A DNA stretch of 64,000 bases from NCBI RefSeq assembly GCF_900105515.1, contig NZ_FNSY01000001.1:5506001-5570000 (forward strand). The letters run 5' to 3'. The position numbers and the translations under genes are program-made. This document shows positions 25,076 to 33,134 of the stretch, piece by piece. The notes under the pieces were generated by a model. That model saw nothing but the letters and a program-made list of their open reading frames with translations, had not been told where the DNA came from and searched no databases. Source of the DNA: Streptomyces sp. 2131.1 (GTDB lineage: Bacteria; Actinomycetota; Actinomycetes; Streptomycetales; Streptomycetaceae). Every line of letters begins with the position of its first letter. Positions within the stretch are counted from its first letter, which is position 1.

Positions 25076-25846
25076 TCAGAGCCTTCGGGTGGCGAGGGTC
25101 AGCCGGTCGCGCGCGTCGAACAGCGCGTCCTTGACCAGCTGTTCGTGCGCGGGCGTGAGCCGGGCGACCGGCACCGAGCAACTGATGGCGTCCCGGGCGG
25201 GCGTGCGGTACGGGACGGCGACGCCGAAGCAGCGCAGCCCCAGCGTGTTCTCCTCGCGGTCCACCGCGTACCCCTGCTCGCGGACCTGGTGCAGCTCCTC
25301 GATGAGCTTCTCCCGGTCCGTCAGGGTGTGCTCGGTGAGCGCGGGCAGCGTCTCGGGCAGCATCTTGCGGACCTGCTCGTCGCTGTAGGTGGCCAGCAGG
25401 GCCTTGCCGAGCGAGGTGGAGTGCGCGGGCAGCCGGCGGCCGACCCGGGTGAAGGGGCGCAGGTAGTGCTGGGACTGGCGGGTGGCGAGGTAGACCACGT
25501 TCGTCCCGTCGAGCCGGGCCAGATGGATGGTCTCCGTGGTGTCGTCGGAGAGCCGGTCCAGGGTCGGGCGGGCCGCGGCGACCACCTCGTCGCCGTCGAT
25601 GTACGAGGTGCCGACCAGCAGGGCCCGTACGCCGATCCCGTACCGCGTGCCGGTCGCGTCGGTCTCCACCCAGCCCAGCTCGACCAGGGTGCGCAGCAGC
25701 ATGTAGAGGCTGGACTTGGGGTAGCCGACGGCCTCCTGGACCGCGGCGAGCGAGTGCATGCCGGGCCGTCCCGCGAAGTACTCCAGCAGCTCGACCGTCC
25801 GTACCGCGGACTTGACCTGCGCCCCACCCGACTCGGGAACCGACAT
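25076..25846 (-). CDS. IclR-family transcriptional regulator
   Basis: A 256-residue regulator. It has an N-terminal winged helix (SAVRTVELLEYFAGRPGMHSLAAVQEAVGYPKSSLYMLLRTL, residues about 13-53) and an IclR effector domain with LPAHSTSLGKALLA, the EENTLGLRCFGVAVPYR signature and a SCSVPVARL strand. It is divergent from the semialdehyde dehydrogenase gene, with a 20-bp palindrome between. Related palindromes lie before the ABC operon (8663) and kdgD (1602). It therefore probably controls uronate/pentonate catabolism, with a pathway intermediate as effector (inference). Confidence 0.9.
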   Translation of the reverse strand: MSVPESGGAQVKSAVRTVELLEYFAGRPGMHSLAAVQEAVGYPKSSLYMLLRTLVELGWVETDATGTRYGIGVRALLVGTSYIDGDEVVAAARPTLDRLSDDTTETIHLARLDGTNVVYLATRQSQHYLRPFTRVGRRLPAHSTSLGKALLATYSDEQVRKMLPETLPALTEHTLTDREKLIEELHQVREQGYAVDREENTLGLRCFGVAVPYRTPARDAISCSVPVARLTPAHEQLVKDALFDARDRLTLATRRL

Positions 25847-25934
25847 CGCCCTGTGCCCCTTTCACCCCGCCGACGAAACCCTGCGACTTCTTGCCAACAC
25901 CGAACGCCCGGAAATAGAGTCGCTTCACATTCAC

Positions 25935-25965
25935 GTTCAGGAACGCTGTTCAGAATACCGAACAG
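25935..25965. promoter_or_regulatory. IclR operator region between regulator and dehydrogenase
   Basis: CTGTTCAGAATACCGAACAG at 25946-25965 has perfect 6-bp arms. Just before it CGTTCAGGAACG (25934-25945) is a shorter dyad sharing the GTTCAG half-site. The first site's core GTTC-N8-GAAC matches the one at 8663. Position in a divergent promoter fits autoregulation plus control of the dehydrogenase. Confidence 0.65.
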
Positions 25966-26015
25966 CTTATACCGGACGACTTCTGATGTGCGGCAGTGGA
26001 GCGGAAGGAAACACG

Positions 26016-27536
26016 GTGGCAGCAGCACCAGTCTGGAGCGTCGACCCCCGCACCGGGAACCCGCGCGAGCAGGTTGCGGTGGAGGCCACAGCCGAGGAGG
26101 TCGACCGCGCGGTCCGCGCCGCCCACGCGGTGCGCGACTCGCTCGCCGACCGCACCACGCGCGCCGCGTTCCTGCGCACGGCCGCCGAGCTGCTCACCGA
26201 GGCCGGTGAGCACGTCATCGAGGCCGCCGACGCCGAGACCGCCCTCGGCCCGGCCCGGCTGACCGGCGAACTCGCCCGCACCGCGGCCCAGTTGCGGGCC
26301 TTCGCGGAGGTCGTCGACGAGGGCGCCTACCTCGACGTCCACATCGACCACGCGGACGCCACCCGCACCCCGCCCTGGCCCGACCTGCGCCGCTACAAGA
26401 TTCCGCTCGGCGTCGTCGCGGTGTACGCGGCCAGCAACTTCCCGCTCGCCTTCTCCGTGCCCGGCGGCGACACCGCCAGCGCCCTCGCGGCCGGCTGCCC
26501 CGTCGTCGTCAAGGCCCACCCCGACCACCCGGCGACCTCCGAGCTGTGCGCCTCCGTGCTTCGCCGGGCCGCAGCGCGGACCGGGCTGCCCGAGGACGTC
26601 GTCACCCTCGTCCACGGCTTCGAGGCGGGCGTCGCACTCGTCCGGCATCCGCTCGTCGCCGCCGCCGGATTCACCGGCTCGGTGCGCGGCGGACGCGCCC
26701 TGTTCGATGCGGCGGCCGCCCGCCCGGCCCCCATCCCCTTCCACGGTGAGCTGGGCTCCCTCAACCCCGTCGTCGTCACCGAGGCCGCCGCCGCCGAGCG
26801 CGGCGAGCAGATCGGCGCGGGCCTGGCCGGCTCGATGACCATGGGCGCCGGCCAGTTCTGCACCAAGCCCGGATTCGTCCTGGCCCCCGAGGGCGCGGGC
26901 GGCGACCGCTTCCTGAAGGCCCTCACCGAGGCCGTCAGCGACTCCGAGGCCGGCGTCCTGCTCGACCACCGGATGCGCGACGCCTTCCTCGCCGGAGTCA
27001 CCGAGCGGGCCGCGCTCCCCGAGGTGGACGCCCCGGTCACCCCGGGCGCGGGCGGCGAGCACACCGTCGCGGCCGGCTTCCTGACCGTCCCGGCCCGGCT
27101 GCTCGCCGCCGAAGGACCGCACGACGCGCTCCTGGAGGAGTGCTTCGGGCCCGTCACCGTCGTCGCCCGCTACGCCTCCGAGGACGAGATCACCGCCGTC
27201 CTGACCCGCCTCCCCGGCAACCTCACCGCGACCCTGCACATCGCCGAGGACGAGGCCGGGGGCAGCGCCGCCGGGCTCCTCGCCGCGCTCACCCCGCTCG
27301 CCGGCCGGGTCCTCGTCAACGGCTGGCCGACCGGTGTCGCCGTCGCCCCCGCCCAGCACCACGGCGGCCCCTACCCGGCCACCACCTCCACGTCGACCTC
27401 GGTCGGCGCCACCGCCATCGAGCGCTGGCTGCGCCCGGTCAGCTACCAGACCACCCCCGACGCGCTCCTCCCGCCCGAGCTGCGCGAGGACAACCCGCTG
27501 GGCCTGCCCCGCCGAGTGAACGGACGACCCGCGTGA
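26016..27536 (+). CDS. alpha-ketoglutaric semialdehyde dehydrogenase (NADP-type aldehyde dehydrogenase)
   Basis: A 506-residue ALDH-fold enzyme that would oxidise 2,5-dioxopentanoate to alpha-ketoglutarate (EC 1.2.1.26). Catalytic residues seen: Cys282 in GAGQFCTKPG, Glu245 in HGELGSLNP, Asn141 in AASNFPLAF and the cofactor Lys166 in VVVKAHPDHP. The MGAGQFCTKPG and HGELGS blocks are typical of the semialdehyde dehydrogenases of uronate and pentose oxidation. GTG 26016 was chosen because GGAAGGA lies 6 bases upstream; an ATG at 25986 is the alternative. It finishes the pathway begun by udh and kdgD. Confidence 0.88.
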   Translation: MAAAPVWSVDPRTGNPREQVAVEATAEEVDRAVRAAHAVRDSLADRTTRAAFLRTAAELLTEAGEHVIEAADAETALGPARLTGELARTAAQLRAFAEVVDEGAYLDVHIDHADATRTPPWPDLRRYKIPLGVVAVYAASNFPLAFSVPGGDTASALAAGCPVVVKAHPDHPATSELCASVLRRAAARTGLPEDVVTLVHGFEAGVALVRHPLVAAAGFTGSVRGGRALFDAAAARPAPIPFHGELGSLNPVVVTEAAAAERGEQIGAGLAGSMTMGAGQFCTKPGFVLAPEGAGGDRFLKALTEAVSDSEAGVLLDHRMRDAFLAGVTERAALPEVDAPVTPGAGGEHTVAAGFLTVPARLLAAEGPHDALLEECFGPVTVVARYASEDEITAVLTRLPGNLTATLHIAEDEAGGSAAGLLAALTPLAGRVLVNGWPTGVAVAPAQHHGGPYPATTSTSTSVGATAIERWLRPVSYQTTPDALLPPELREDNPLGLPRRVNGRPA

Positions 27537-28138
27537 ACCTCCCCGAACTCCCCTTCCCGCTCGATCCGCACGGCCCCGACGGCGGCTGGGCGTACGAGGA
27601 CGGCGTGCTCACCGGCCGCGCCGGCGCCCGGCAGGACCGCTTCGTCCCGCCGGGCGGCGACAGCCTGGAACCGGCGAGCGACGCGCCCCGGCTGCTGGGC
27701 GCCGCCCCGGCGGGCGACTTCCAGCTCGTCGCCCGGGTGAAGGTGGGCTTCGCCGCCGCCTTCGACGCGGGCGTGCTCTACCTCCACGCCGGCGACCGGG
27801 AATGGGCCAAGCTCTGCCTGGAGCTGTCCCCGGAGCGCCCGACCGTCTGCACGGTGGTCACCCGGGGCCACTCCGACGACGTCAACTCCTCGGTCGTGGA
27901 CGGCGACACCCACTGGCTGCGCCTGAGCCGTACGGGACACGCCTTCGCCTTCCACGCCTCGGCCGACGGCGAGAAGTGGACCTTCGTCCGCGTCTTCACC
28001 CTCGGCACCCCGGAGCAGGCGGCCACCGCCTCGGTCGGCTTCCTCGCCCAGTCCCCCACCGGCGAGGGCTGCGAGGTGGCCTTCGACCGGATCGCCTTCC
28101 GGCCCGAGGGCCTCGCGGACCTCCGAGACGGCAGCTGA
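27533..28138 (+). CDS. DUF1349 concanavalin-like protein
   Basis: A 201-residue beta-sandwich protein of the DUF1349 family, seen in GDFQLVARVKVGFAAAFDAGVLYLHAGDREWAKLCLEL, VTRGHSDDVNSSVVDG and WLRLSRTGHAFAFHASADGEKWTFVRVF. Members are related to glucanase/lectin-like folds and probably bind carbohydrate. No signal peptide, so cytoplasmic. GTG overlaps the dehydrogenase stop (GTGA), which ties it to uronate/pentose catabolism. The precise role is unknown. Confidence 0.82.
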   Translation: MNLPELPFPLDPHGPDGGWAYEDGVLTGRAGARQDRFVPPGGDSLEPASDAPRLLGAAPAGDFQLVARVKVGFAAAFDAGVLYLHAGDREWAKLCLELSPERPTVCTVVTRGHSDDVNSSVVDGDTHWLRLSRTGHAFAFHASADGEKWTFVRVFTLGTPEQAATASVGFLAQSPTGEGCEVAFDRIAFRPEGLADLRDGS

Positions 28139-28172
28139 CGGGCCGGGGCGGCGGAACCGGCGCCCCGGCCCG
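28139..28172 (+). terminator. hairpin after the DUF1349 gene
   Basis: CGGGCCGGGGCG (28139-28150) pairs perfectly with CGCCCCGGCCCG (28161-28172) across a 10-base loop, directly after the stop codon. Likely terminator of the dehydrogenase operon. Confidence 0.6.
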
Positions 28173-28187
28173 TACGTCCCCCTCACC

Positions 28188-28679
28188 ATGATCCGTACAG
28201 CGACACAGGACGACCTCGACGCGATATCCGCCCTGCACACCGAGGCCAGGGCCACCTACTACCGCGGCCACCTCCCCGAGGAGGAGTACGCGGGCGAGGC
28301 CGAGGTGGCCCGCGGCCGGGAGGGCTGGGCCCGCGCCGTGGACCGCGAGGACGCCACCGTGCTCTGCGCCGAGGCGGACGAGGACGGCGCCCTCGCGGGC
28401 GTCGCCGCCTACTCCGTACGCGACGGCGTCATGACCCTCACCCAGTTCCACGTCTCCCCGGTCCGCTGGCGCGAGGGCGTCGGCAGCGCCCTGCACCTCG
28501 CGTGCGTCGCCGACTGGGAGCGGCGCGGTGTGACCACGGTCCGCCTGGAGGTCTTCGAGCCCAACAAGCGCGCCCGGGCCTTCTACTCCTCCTGCGGCTG
28601 GGTTCCCGACCCGGACACCCCCCGGCACGGCGACCACGTGGTGCTGCGCCTCGCCCTCCCCAGGCCCCCGCAGAGCTGA
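28188..28679 (+). CDS. GNAT-family N-acetyltransferase
   Basis: A 163-residue acetyl-CoA-dependent transferase starting MIRTATQDDLDAISALHTEA. Motif A for acetyl-CoA binding is seen as VSPVRWREGVGSALHLACVADWERRG (about residues 84-110), then the FEPNKRARAFYSSCGWVPD motif B. This arrangement resembles RimI-like or general small-molecule acetyltransferases. The substrate cannot be predicted. Confidence 0.85.
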   Translation: MIRTATQDDLDAISALHTEARATYYRGHLPEEEYAGEAEVARGREGWARAVDREDATVLCAEADEDGALAGVAAYSVRDGVMTLTQFHVSPVRWREGVGSALHLACVADWERRGVTTVRLEVFEPNKRARAFYSSCGWVPDPDTPRHGDHVVLRLALPRPPQS

Positions 28680-28786
28680 GCGGGCCCGGGAATGGCACGG
28701 GTCCAGCAGGCGTTGGCGCAGGGAGCGGAGGGCGCCTCCGTGCTGCGTGTGCAGCCCCCTCGGAACGTCCGGAGAGAAGAAGAGTC

Positions 28787-29503
28787 ATGCGCGTCGAGAT
28801 CTGGAGCGACATCGCCTGCCCGTGGTGCTACATCGGCAAGGCACGCTTCGAGAAGGGCCTGGCGGGTTTCGCCCACCGCGGCGACGTCGAGGTGGTGCAC
28901 CGCTCCTTCGAGCTCGACCCGGGCCGCGCCAAGGGCGACACCGAGCAGGTCATCGACATGCTGGCGCAGAAGTACGGGCGCACCCCCGAGGAGGCCCGCT
29001 CCATGGAGGCCAACGTGGCCGCCAACGCGCAGGCCGAAGGGCTCGGCTACCGCACCGAGGGCCGCGACCACGGCAGCACCTTCGACATCCACCGGCTGCT
29101 GCACCTCGCCAAGGCCCGCGGCCGCCAGGACGAGCTGCTGACCCTCGCCTACCGGGCCAACTTCGCCGAGGACCGGTCCGTCTTCGACGACACCGTCCTG
29201 CTGGACCTGGCCGTCGAGGCCGGTCTCGACGCCGACGAGGCGCGCGCGGTGCTCGCCGACCCGCAGGCGTACGCCGACGAGGTGCGCGCCGACGAGCGGG
29301 AGGCGGCCGAGCTGGGCGCCAACGCGGTGCCGTTCTTCGTCTTCGACCGGCGCTACGGGATCTCCGGCGGCCAGCCCGCCGACGTCTTCGCCCAGGCCCT
29401 GGAGCAGGCGTGGAAGGACCGCCCGGTGACCGTCCCCGAGGACGCGGCGGCCTGCGACGCCGACGGGGCGTGCGAGGTCCCCGGCGCCGCCGGGAACGCC
29501 TGA
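28787..29503 (+). CDS. DsbA-family oxidoreductase (FrnE-like)
   Basis: A 238-residue cytoplasmic thioredoxin-fold protein (no signal). It has CPWC (Cys11, Cys14) directly after the first strand MRVEIWSDIA, an inserted helical domain, then the cis-proline loop AVPFFVFDRRYGISGGQP. FrnE-like proteins are 2-hydroxychromene-2-carboxylate isomerase/DsbA relatives linked to redox or polyketide-related chemistry; most act as disulfide oxidoreductases. Two cysteines near the C-terminus (ACDADGACEVPG) form a second possible redox pair. GGAGAGAAGAAG precedes the ATG. Confidence 0.88.
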   Translation: MRVEIWSDIACPWCYIGKARFEKGLAGFAHRGDVEVVHRSFELDPGRAKGDTEQVIDMLAQKYGRTPEEARSMEANVAANAQAEGLGYRTEGRDHGSTFDIHRLLHLAKARGRQDELLTLAYRANFAEDRSVFDDTVLLDLAVEAGLDADEARAVLADPQAYADEVRADEREAAELGANAVPFFVFDRRYGISGGQPADVFAQALEQAWKDRPVTVPEDAAACDADGACEVPGAAGNA

Positions 29504-29507
29504 ACCG

Positions 29508-29538
29508 CCGTGCGGGCCGCCACCGGCGGCCCGCACGG
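29508..29538. terminator. 14-bp stem terminator
   Basis: CCGTGCGGGCCGCC (29508-29521) and GGCGGCCCGCACGG (29525-29538) form a perfect stem with a 3-base loop, 4 bases after the FrnE-like stop. A comparatively AT-rich stretch (29540-29580) follows, which probably holds the next promoter. Confidence 0.65.
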
Positions 29539-29615
29539 ACGCATAAGCATTACTTGGGGTTTTCCGTGAAATAATGTCAATTGACCCCAGGGTAGTGAGG
29601 GTTCAGGCTGAACGC

Positions 29616-30677
29616 ATGACGATCTCTTCGCTCAGCCGGGCCGTGGCCGCCGAGTTCGCCCCGGAGACCACCTATCTCAACACCTCCACCTGCGGGCTGC
29701 TGCCCCGCCGCTCCGTCGAAGCGGTGAAGACCCTCGTCGAGGAGAACGCCGCCGGCAGCCGGGACGGCTCGGGGGACTTCGAAGCGGTGAACCGGGCCCG
29801 GGAGGGCTTCGCGGGGCTCGTCGGCGTGGAGGCGGGCCGGGTCGCCGTCGGCGGCTCAGTCGCCGCCCACGTCGGACTGATCGCCGCCTCACTGCCGCCC
29901 GGAGCCGAAGTACTGGCTCCCGAAGGCGAGTTCAGCTCGGTCGTCAGCCCGTTCGCGGTCCGCGGCGACCTCAGGACGCGGTACGTGCCACTGGCGGACC
30001 TCGCCGACGCCGTGCGCCCCGGGACCGCGCTCGTCGCCTTCTCCTCGGTGCAGTCGGCCGACGGCCGGCGTGCGGACCTGGACGCGGTCCGGGCCGCCGC
30101 AGCCGCCCACGGCGCCCGGACGCTGCTGGACGCCACGCAGTCCGCCGGCTGGCTGCCCCTGGACGCGGGCGCCTACGACTACACGGTCACCGGCGGCTTC
30201 AAGTACCTGCTCTGCCCGCGCGGCACCTCGTTCCTCACCGTCACCGAGGACGCGCAGGAGCACCTGAAGCCGGTCTTCGCGGGCTGGGCCGCCGCCCAGG
30301 ACACCGGGAACAGCACCTACGGACCCGTCACGGAGCTGGCGAAGAACGCCCGCCGCTACGACGAGCCCCCCGCCTTCCTCGCGTACCACGGCGCCGAACA
30401 GTCCCTCGCCCTGCTCCACGAGATCGGCATCGACGCCCTGCACGAGCACGCCCTGAAGCTCGCGGACCGCTTCCGCTCCGGCGTCGCCGGACTCGGACAC
30501 CCCACCGTCCCCGCGGACACCGTCGTCGTCGCCGTCCCCGGGCTCGGCGACCGGGCACCGGAGCTGCGGCGGGCCGGGGTGCTGGTCGCCGGCCGGGCCG
30601 GCAACCTGCGGGCGTCCTTCCACCTCTACAACACCGAGGCGGACGTGGACCGCGCCCTGGAGGTGCTGGCTTCCTAG
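29616..30677 (+). CDS. class-V aminotransferase/cysteine desulfurase-like PLP enzyme
   Basis: A 353-residue fold-type I PLP enzyme. Seen: YLNTSTCGLLPRR near the N-terminus, ALVAFSSVQSADGRRADLDAV, LLDATQSAGWLPLD with the cofactor Asp, and the PLP lysine in VTGGFKYLLCPRG (K196). Related to isopenicillin-epimerase/selenocysteine-lyase-like proteins. Substrate unknown. ATG 29616 is preferred over 29574. The stop codon shares the sequence CTAG with the stop of the convergent gene. Confidence 0.85.
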   Translation: MTISSLSRAVAAEFAPETTYLNTSTCGLLPRRSVEAVKTLVEENAAGSRDGSGDFEAVNRAREGFAGLVGVEAGRVAVGGSVAAHVGLIAASLPPGAEVLAPEGEFSSVVSPFAVRGDLRTRYVPLADLADAVRPGTALVAFSSVQSADGRRADLDAVRAAAAAHGARTLLDATQSAGWLPLDAGAYDYTVTGGFKYLLCPRGTSFLTVTEDAQEHLKPVFAGWAAAQDTGNSTYGPVTELAKNARRYDEPPAFLAYHGAEQSLALLHEIGIDALHEHALKLADRFRSGVAGLGHPTVPADTVVVAVPGLGDRAPELRRAGVLVAGRAGNLRASFHLYNTEADVDRALEVLAS

Positions 30678-31693
30678 GGCTGGGCGTCCAGCGGGGCGCC
30701 GTGCCACTTCCACGAGGTGACGCGCTCGCGCCCCGGAAGGTCGCCGCGGCCGGTGGACCAGAGCAGCACGGCCCACCGGTCCGCGTCGTCCGGCGCGTCG
30801 GGGAAGAGCCGGGCCAGCGCCCGGTCGCACAGCCCGACGGGCGGCTCCCAGGAGATGCCCAGGCCCGACGCGATGTCATGGGCGTGCACCAGGGTCTCCA
30901 CGACGCCCATGGCCGCGAAGCCCTCCGGGTCGGAGACCCCGTACGCGTGGTACGAGCGGAGGGCCGGCGATGCCGTACGCACCATCGCGGCCAGCAGTGC
31001 GCCGCTCGCCTCCAGGGTCTGGAGCAGCCCGGCCACCCCCGCCTCCGGGTCGGCGAAGACCGCGTTCCACGGGCCGCCCTCGCGCCGGGGGGCCCAGTGG
31101 TAGGGCACATCGGTCTCCAGCGACGGCGTGCGCGGGCCGAGCTGCACGGCGTACGCGAACAGGTCGTCGCTCAGGTGCTCCGCGGTCTCCCAGCAGTCCC
31201 ACGTCAGGGCTCCGGCCGGGACGCGCCAGTCGGCGTCCGAGGCGGCGGCGAGCGTGTCGGCCGTCAGCCGGACCGCCTCGGTCACGTCGTCGGCGGTGAC
31301 CGGCAGCCGCGTACCGGTGAGCGCGGCCCGTTCGGCCGTGCCGCATTCCACGCAGAACTCGTTGCCCTCCGGGTCCGCCAGGGTCGCCCAGCCGCGTCCG
31401 TTCGGCTTGCGGTGGTCGGCGACCAGGGTGGCGCCGAGGGCCAGCAGCCGCTCGACCTCCTCGTCCCGGGTGCGGTCCGCGGGCTTGATGTCCAGGTGGA
31501 CGCGGTTCTTGGTGGTCTTCTTGTCGGGCACGGTGACGAAGAGGAGGGCGGTGCCCGGGATCTCGATCAGGGCCTCCGGGTCACCGGGCAGATCGTCCTC
31601 GGCGAGCGGGGCGTCGAGCACGGCCGACCAGAAGGTGCCCAGGGCGTAGGCGTCGGCGCAGTCGATGGTGATGTGCTGTACGTGGGATGTCAT
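30674..31693 (-). CDS. fusion of a VOC/glyoxalase-like domain and a DinB/maleylpyruvate-isomerase-like domain
   Basis: A 339-residue two-domain protein. Residues 1-118 form a VOC-type module (MTSHVQHITIDCADAYALGTFWSAVL..., NRVHLDIKPADR, WATLADPEGNEFCV). Residues about 130-339 look like a DinB-like four-helix bundle (VTADDVTEAVRLTADTLAAASDADWRVPAGALTWDCWETAEHLSDDLFAYA, MGVVETLVHAHDIASGLG) with histidines that could bind a metal. Start at 31693, the ATG opening the VOC domain. Function unknown; perhaps thiol-dependent detoxification. Confidence 0.8.
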   Translation of the reverse strand: MTSHVQHITIDCADAYALGTFWSAVLDAPLAEDDLPGDPEALIEIPGTALLFVTVPDKKTTKNRVHLDIKPADRTRDEEVERLLALGATLVADHRKPNGRGWATLADPEGNEFCVECGTAERAALTGTRLPVTADDVTEAVRLTADTLAAASDADWRVPAGALTWDCWETAEHLSDDLFAYAVQLGPRTPSLETDVPYHWAPRREGGPWNAVFADPEAGVAGLLQTLEASGALLAAMVRTASPALRSYHAYGVSDPEGFAAMGVVETLVHAHDIASGLGISWEPPVGLCDRALARLFPDAPDDADRWAVLLWSTGRGDLPGRERVTSWKWHGAPLDAQP

Positions 31694-31739
31694 GCGATCA
31701 CTGTCGCCGCAGGCCCCGCCCCGGTCCACCGAGATATGC

Positions 31740-31778
31740 CGGAGGGGGTGGCACGGCATTCCCGTACCACCCCCTCCG
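31740..31778 (-). terminator. terminator of the ectoine operon
   Basis: CGGAGGGGGTGG and CCACCCCCTCCG form a perfect 12-bp stem (15-base loop), 7 bases beyond the ectD stop on the minus strand. Confidence 0.65.
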
Positions 31779-31784
31779 AGGGAC

Positions 31785-32678
31785 CTACTTCACCGGCGTG
31801 AAGTCGCGCGCCCCGATGAACTCCGGGCGGCGGACCGGCGCCGCGAACGGCTCCTGCGCGGTGTTCTCCACGCTGTTGAACACGATGAACACGTTGCTGC
31901 GCGGGTACGGGGTGATGTTGTCGCCCGAGCCGTGCATCGCGTTGCAGTCGAACCAGGTCGCCGAACCGGCCTTGCCCGTGAAGAGCTTGATGCCGTGCCG
32001 GTCGGCCATCTTCGTCAGCGCCTCGTCGGACGGGGTGCCGGCGTCCTGCATCTGGAGCGACTTCTTGTAGTTGTCCTTCGGCGTCTCGCCCGCACAGCCG
32101 AGGAACGACTTGTGCGAACCGGGCATGATCATCAGCCCGCCGTTGGTGTCGTAGTTCTCGGTCAGCGCGATCGACACGGACACCGTCCGCATGTTCGGCA
32201 GACCGTCCTCGGCGTGCCAGGTCTCGAAGTCCGAGTGCCAGTAGAAGCCCGAGGCGCCGAAACCGGGCTTGACGTTGATCCGCGACTGGTGGACGTACAC
32301 GTCCGAACCGAGGATCTGGCGGGCCCGGCCCACCACCCGCTCGTCGCTGACCAGCCGGGCGAAGACCTCGCTGATCCGGTGGACCTCGAAGACCGAGCGC
32401 ACGGACTGCGACTTCGGTTCGATGATCGAGCGCTCGTCGGCGCGGACGGCCGGGTCGGCGATCAGCCGCTCCAGCTCGGCGTGGTAGCCGGCCACCTCGT
32501 CCGGGGTGATCAGCTCGCCGACGGTGAGGAAGCCGTCGTGCTCGTAGCCCTGGAGTTCCTTGGCGGTGATCGGACCCGGAGCGCCCGGCGCGGACCAGAT
32601 GACCGGGTCCTGGCGGGGAGTGGTCATCTCGGCGGCGCCGCGCGAGGGGTACAGATCGGTGCGTACGTCGGTGGTCAT
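31785..32678 (-). CDS. ectD: ectoine hydroxylase
   Basis: A 297-residue Fe(II)/2-oxoglutarate dioxygenase converting ectoine to 5-hydroxyectoine. Seen: the iron ligands in FYWHSDFETWHAEDGLPNMR (H-x-D) and the distal His in WFDCNAMHGSGDNITPYPRSN, plus the oxoglutarate-binding Arg in PYPRSNVF. The N-terminal PRQDPVIWS stretch is typical. It starts 4 bases after ectC, and its ribosome-binding site GAGGAGGG lies inside the end of ectC. Last gene of the compatible-solute operon. Confidence 0.96.
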   Translation of the reverse strand: MTTDVRTDLYPSRGAAEMTTPRQDPVIWSAPGAPGPITAKELQGYEHDGFLTVGELITPDEVAGYHAELERLIADPAVRADERSIIEPKSQSVRSVFEVHRISEVFARLVSDERVVGRARQILGSDVYVHQSRINVKPGFGASGFYWHSDFETWHAEDGLPNMRTVSVSIALTENYDTNGGLMIMPGSHKSFLGCAGETPKDNYKKSLQMQDAGTPSDEALTKMADRHGIKLFTGKAGSATWFDCNAMHGSGDNITPYPRSNVFIVFNSVENTAQEPFAAPVRRPEFIGARDFTPVK

Positions 32679-32682
32679 GGGG

Positions 32683-33081
32683 TCAGCCCTCCTCGGTCAG
32701 CAGTGGATAGACACCGTTCTCGTCGTGCTCCTCCCGTCCGGTGACCGGCGGGTTGAAGACGCAGACGCAACGGAAGTCCGTCTTGGGGCGCATCGTGTGG
32801 CGCTCGTGGCCGTCGAGCAGGTACATGGTGCCCGGCGTGATCCAGTGCTTCTCACCGGTCTCGTCGTTGGTCAGCTCGGCCTCGCCCTCGACGCACAGGA
32901 CCGCCTCGATGTGGTTCGCGTACCACATCGACGTCTCGGTTCCGGCGTACATGGTGGTCTCGTGGAGCGAGAAGCCGACCTTCTCCTGGGCGAGCACGAT
33001 GCGCTTGCTCTCCCAGGTGCCGGAGGCGGCCTTGACATGCCGGTCGGTGTTCTCGACGTCGGCGAACGATCGGACGATCAC
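32683..33081 (-). CDS. ectC: L-ectoine synthase
   Basis: A 132-residue cupin that cyclises N-gamma-acetyl-diaminobutyrate to ectoine (EC 4.2.1.108). Opening MIVRSFADVENTDRHVKAAS, the core ETTMYAGTETSMWYANHIEAVLCVEGEAEL and the C-terminal MYLLDGHERHTMRPKTDFRCVCVFNPPVTG are characteristic, and length is exactly as usual. The GTG start at 33081 follows GAAAGG. Confidence 0.97.
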   Translation of the reverse strand: MIVRSFADVENTDRHVKAASGTWESKRIVLAQEKVGFSLHETTMYAGTETSMWYANHIEAVLCVEGEAELTNDETGEKHWITPGTMYLLDGHERHTMRPKTDFRCVCVFNPPVTGREEHDENGVYPLLTEEG

Positions 33082-33134
33082 GGTGGTTCGGTGCCTTTCT
33101 CTCTACGACGGTGGTGCGGTGGGGGTCGTGCGGT

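Noticed and set aside
31694..31784. possible small gene between the VOC fusion and ectD
   Set aside because: The stretch is taken up by the ect terminator hairpin and the VOC gene's upstream region; no coding pattern.
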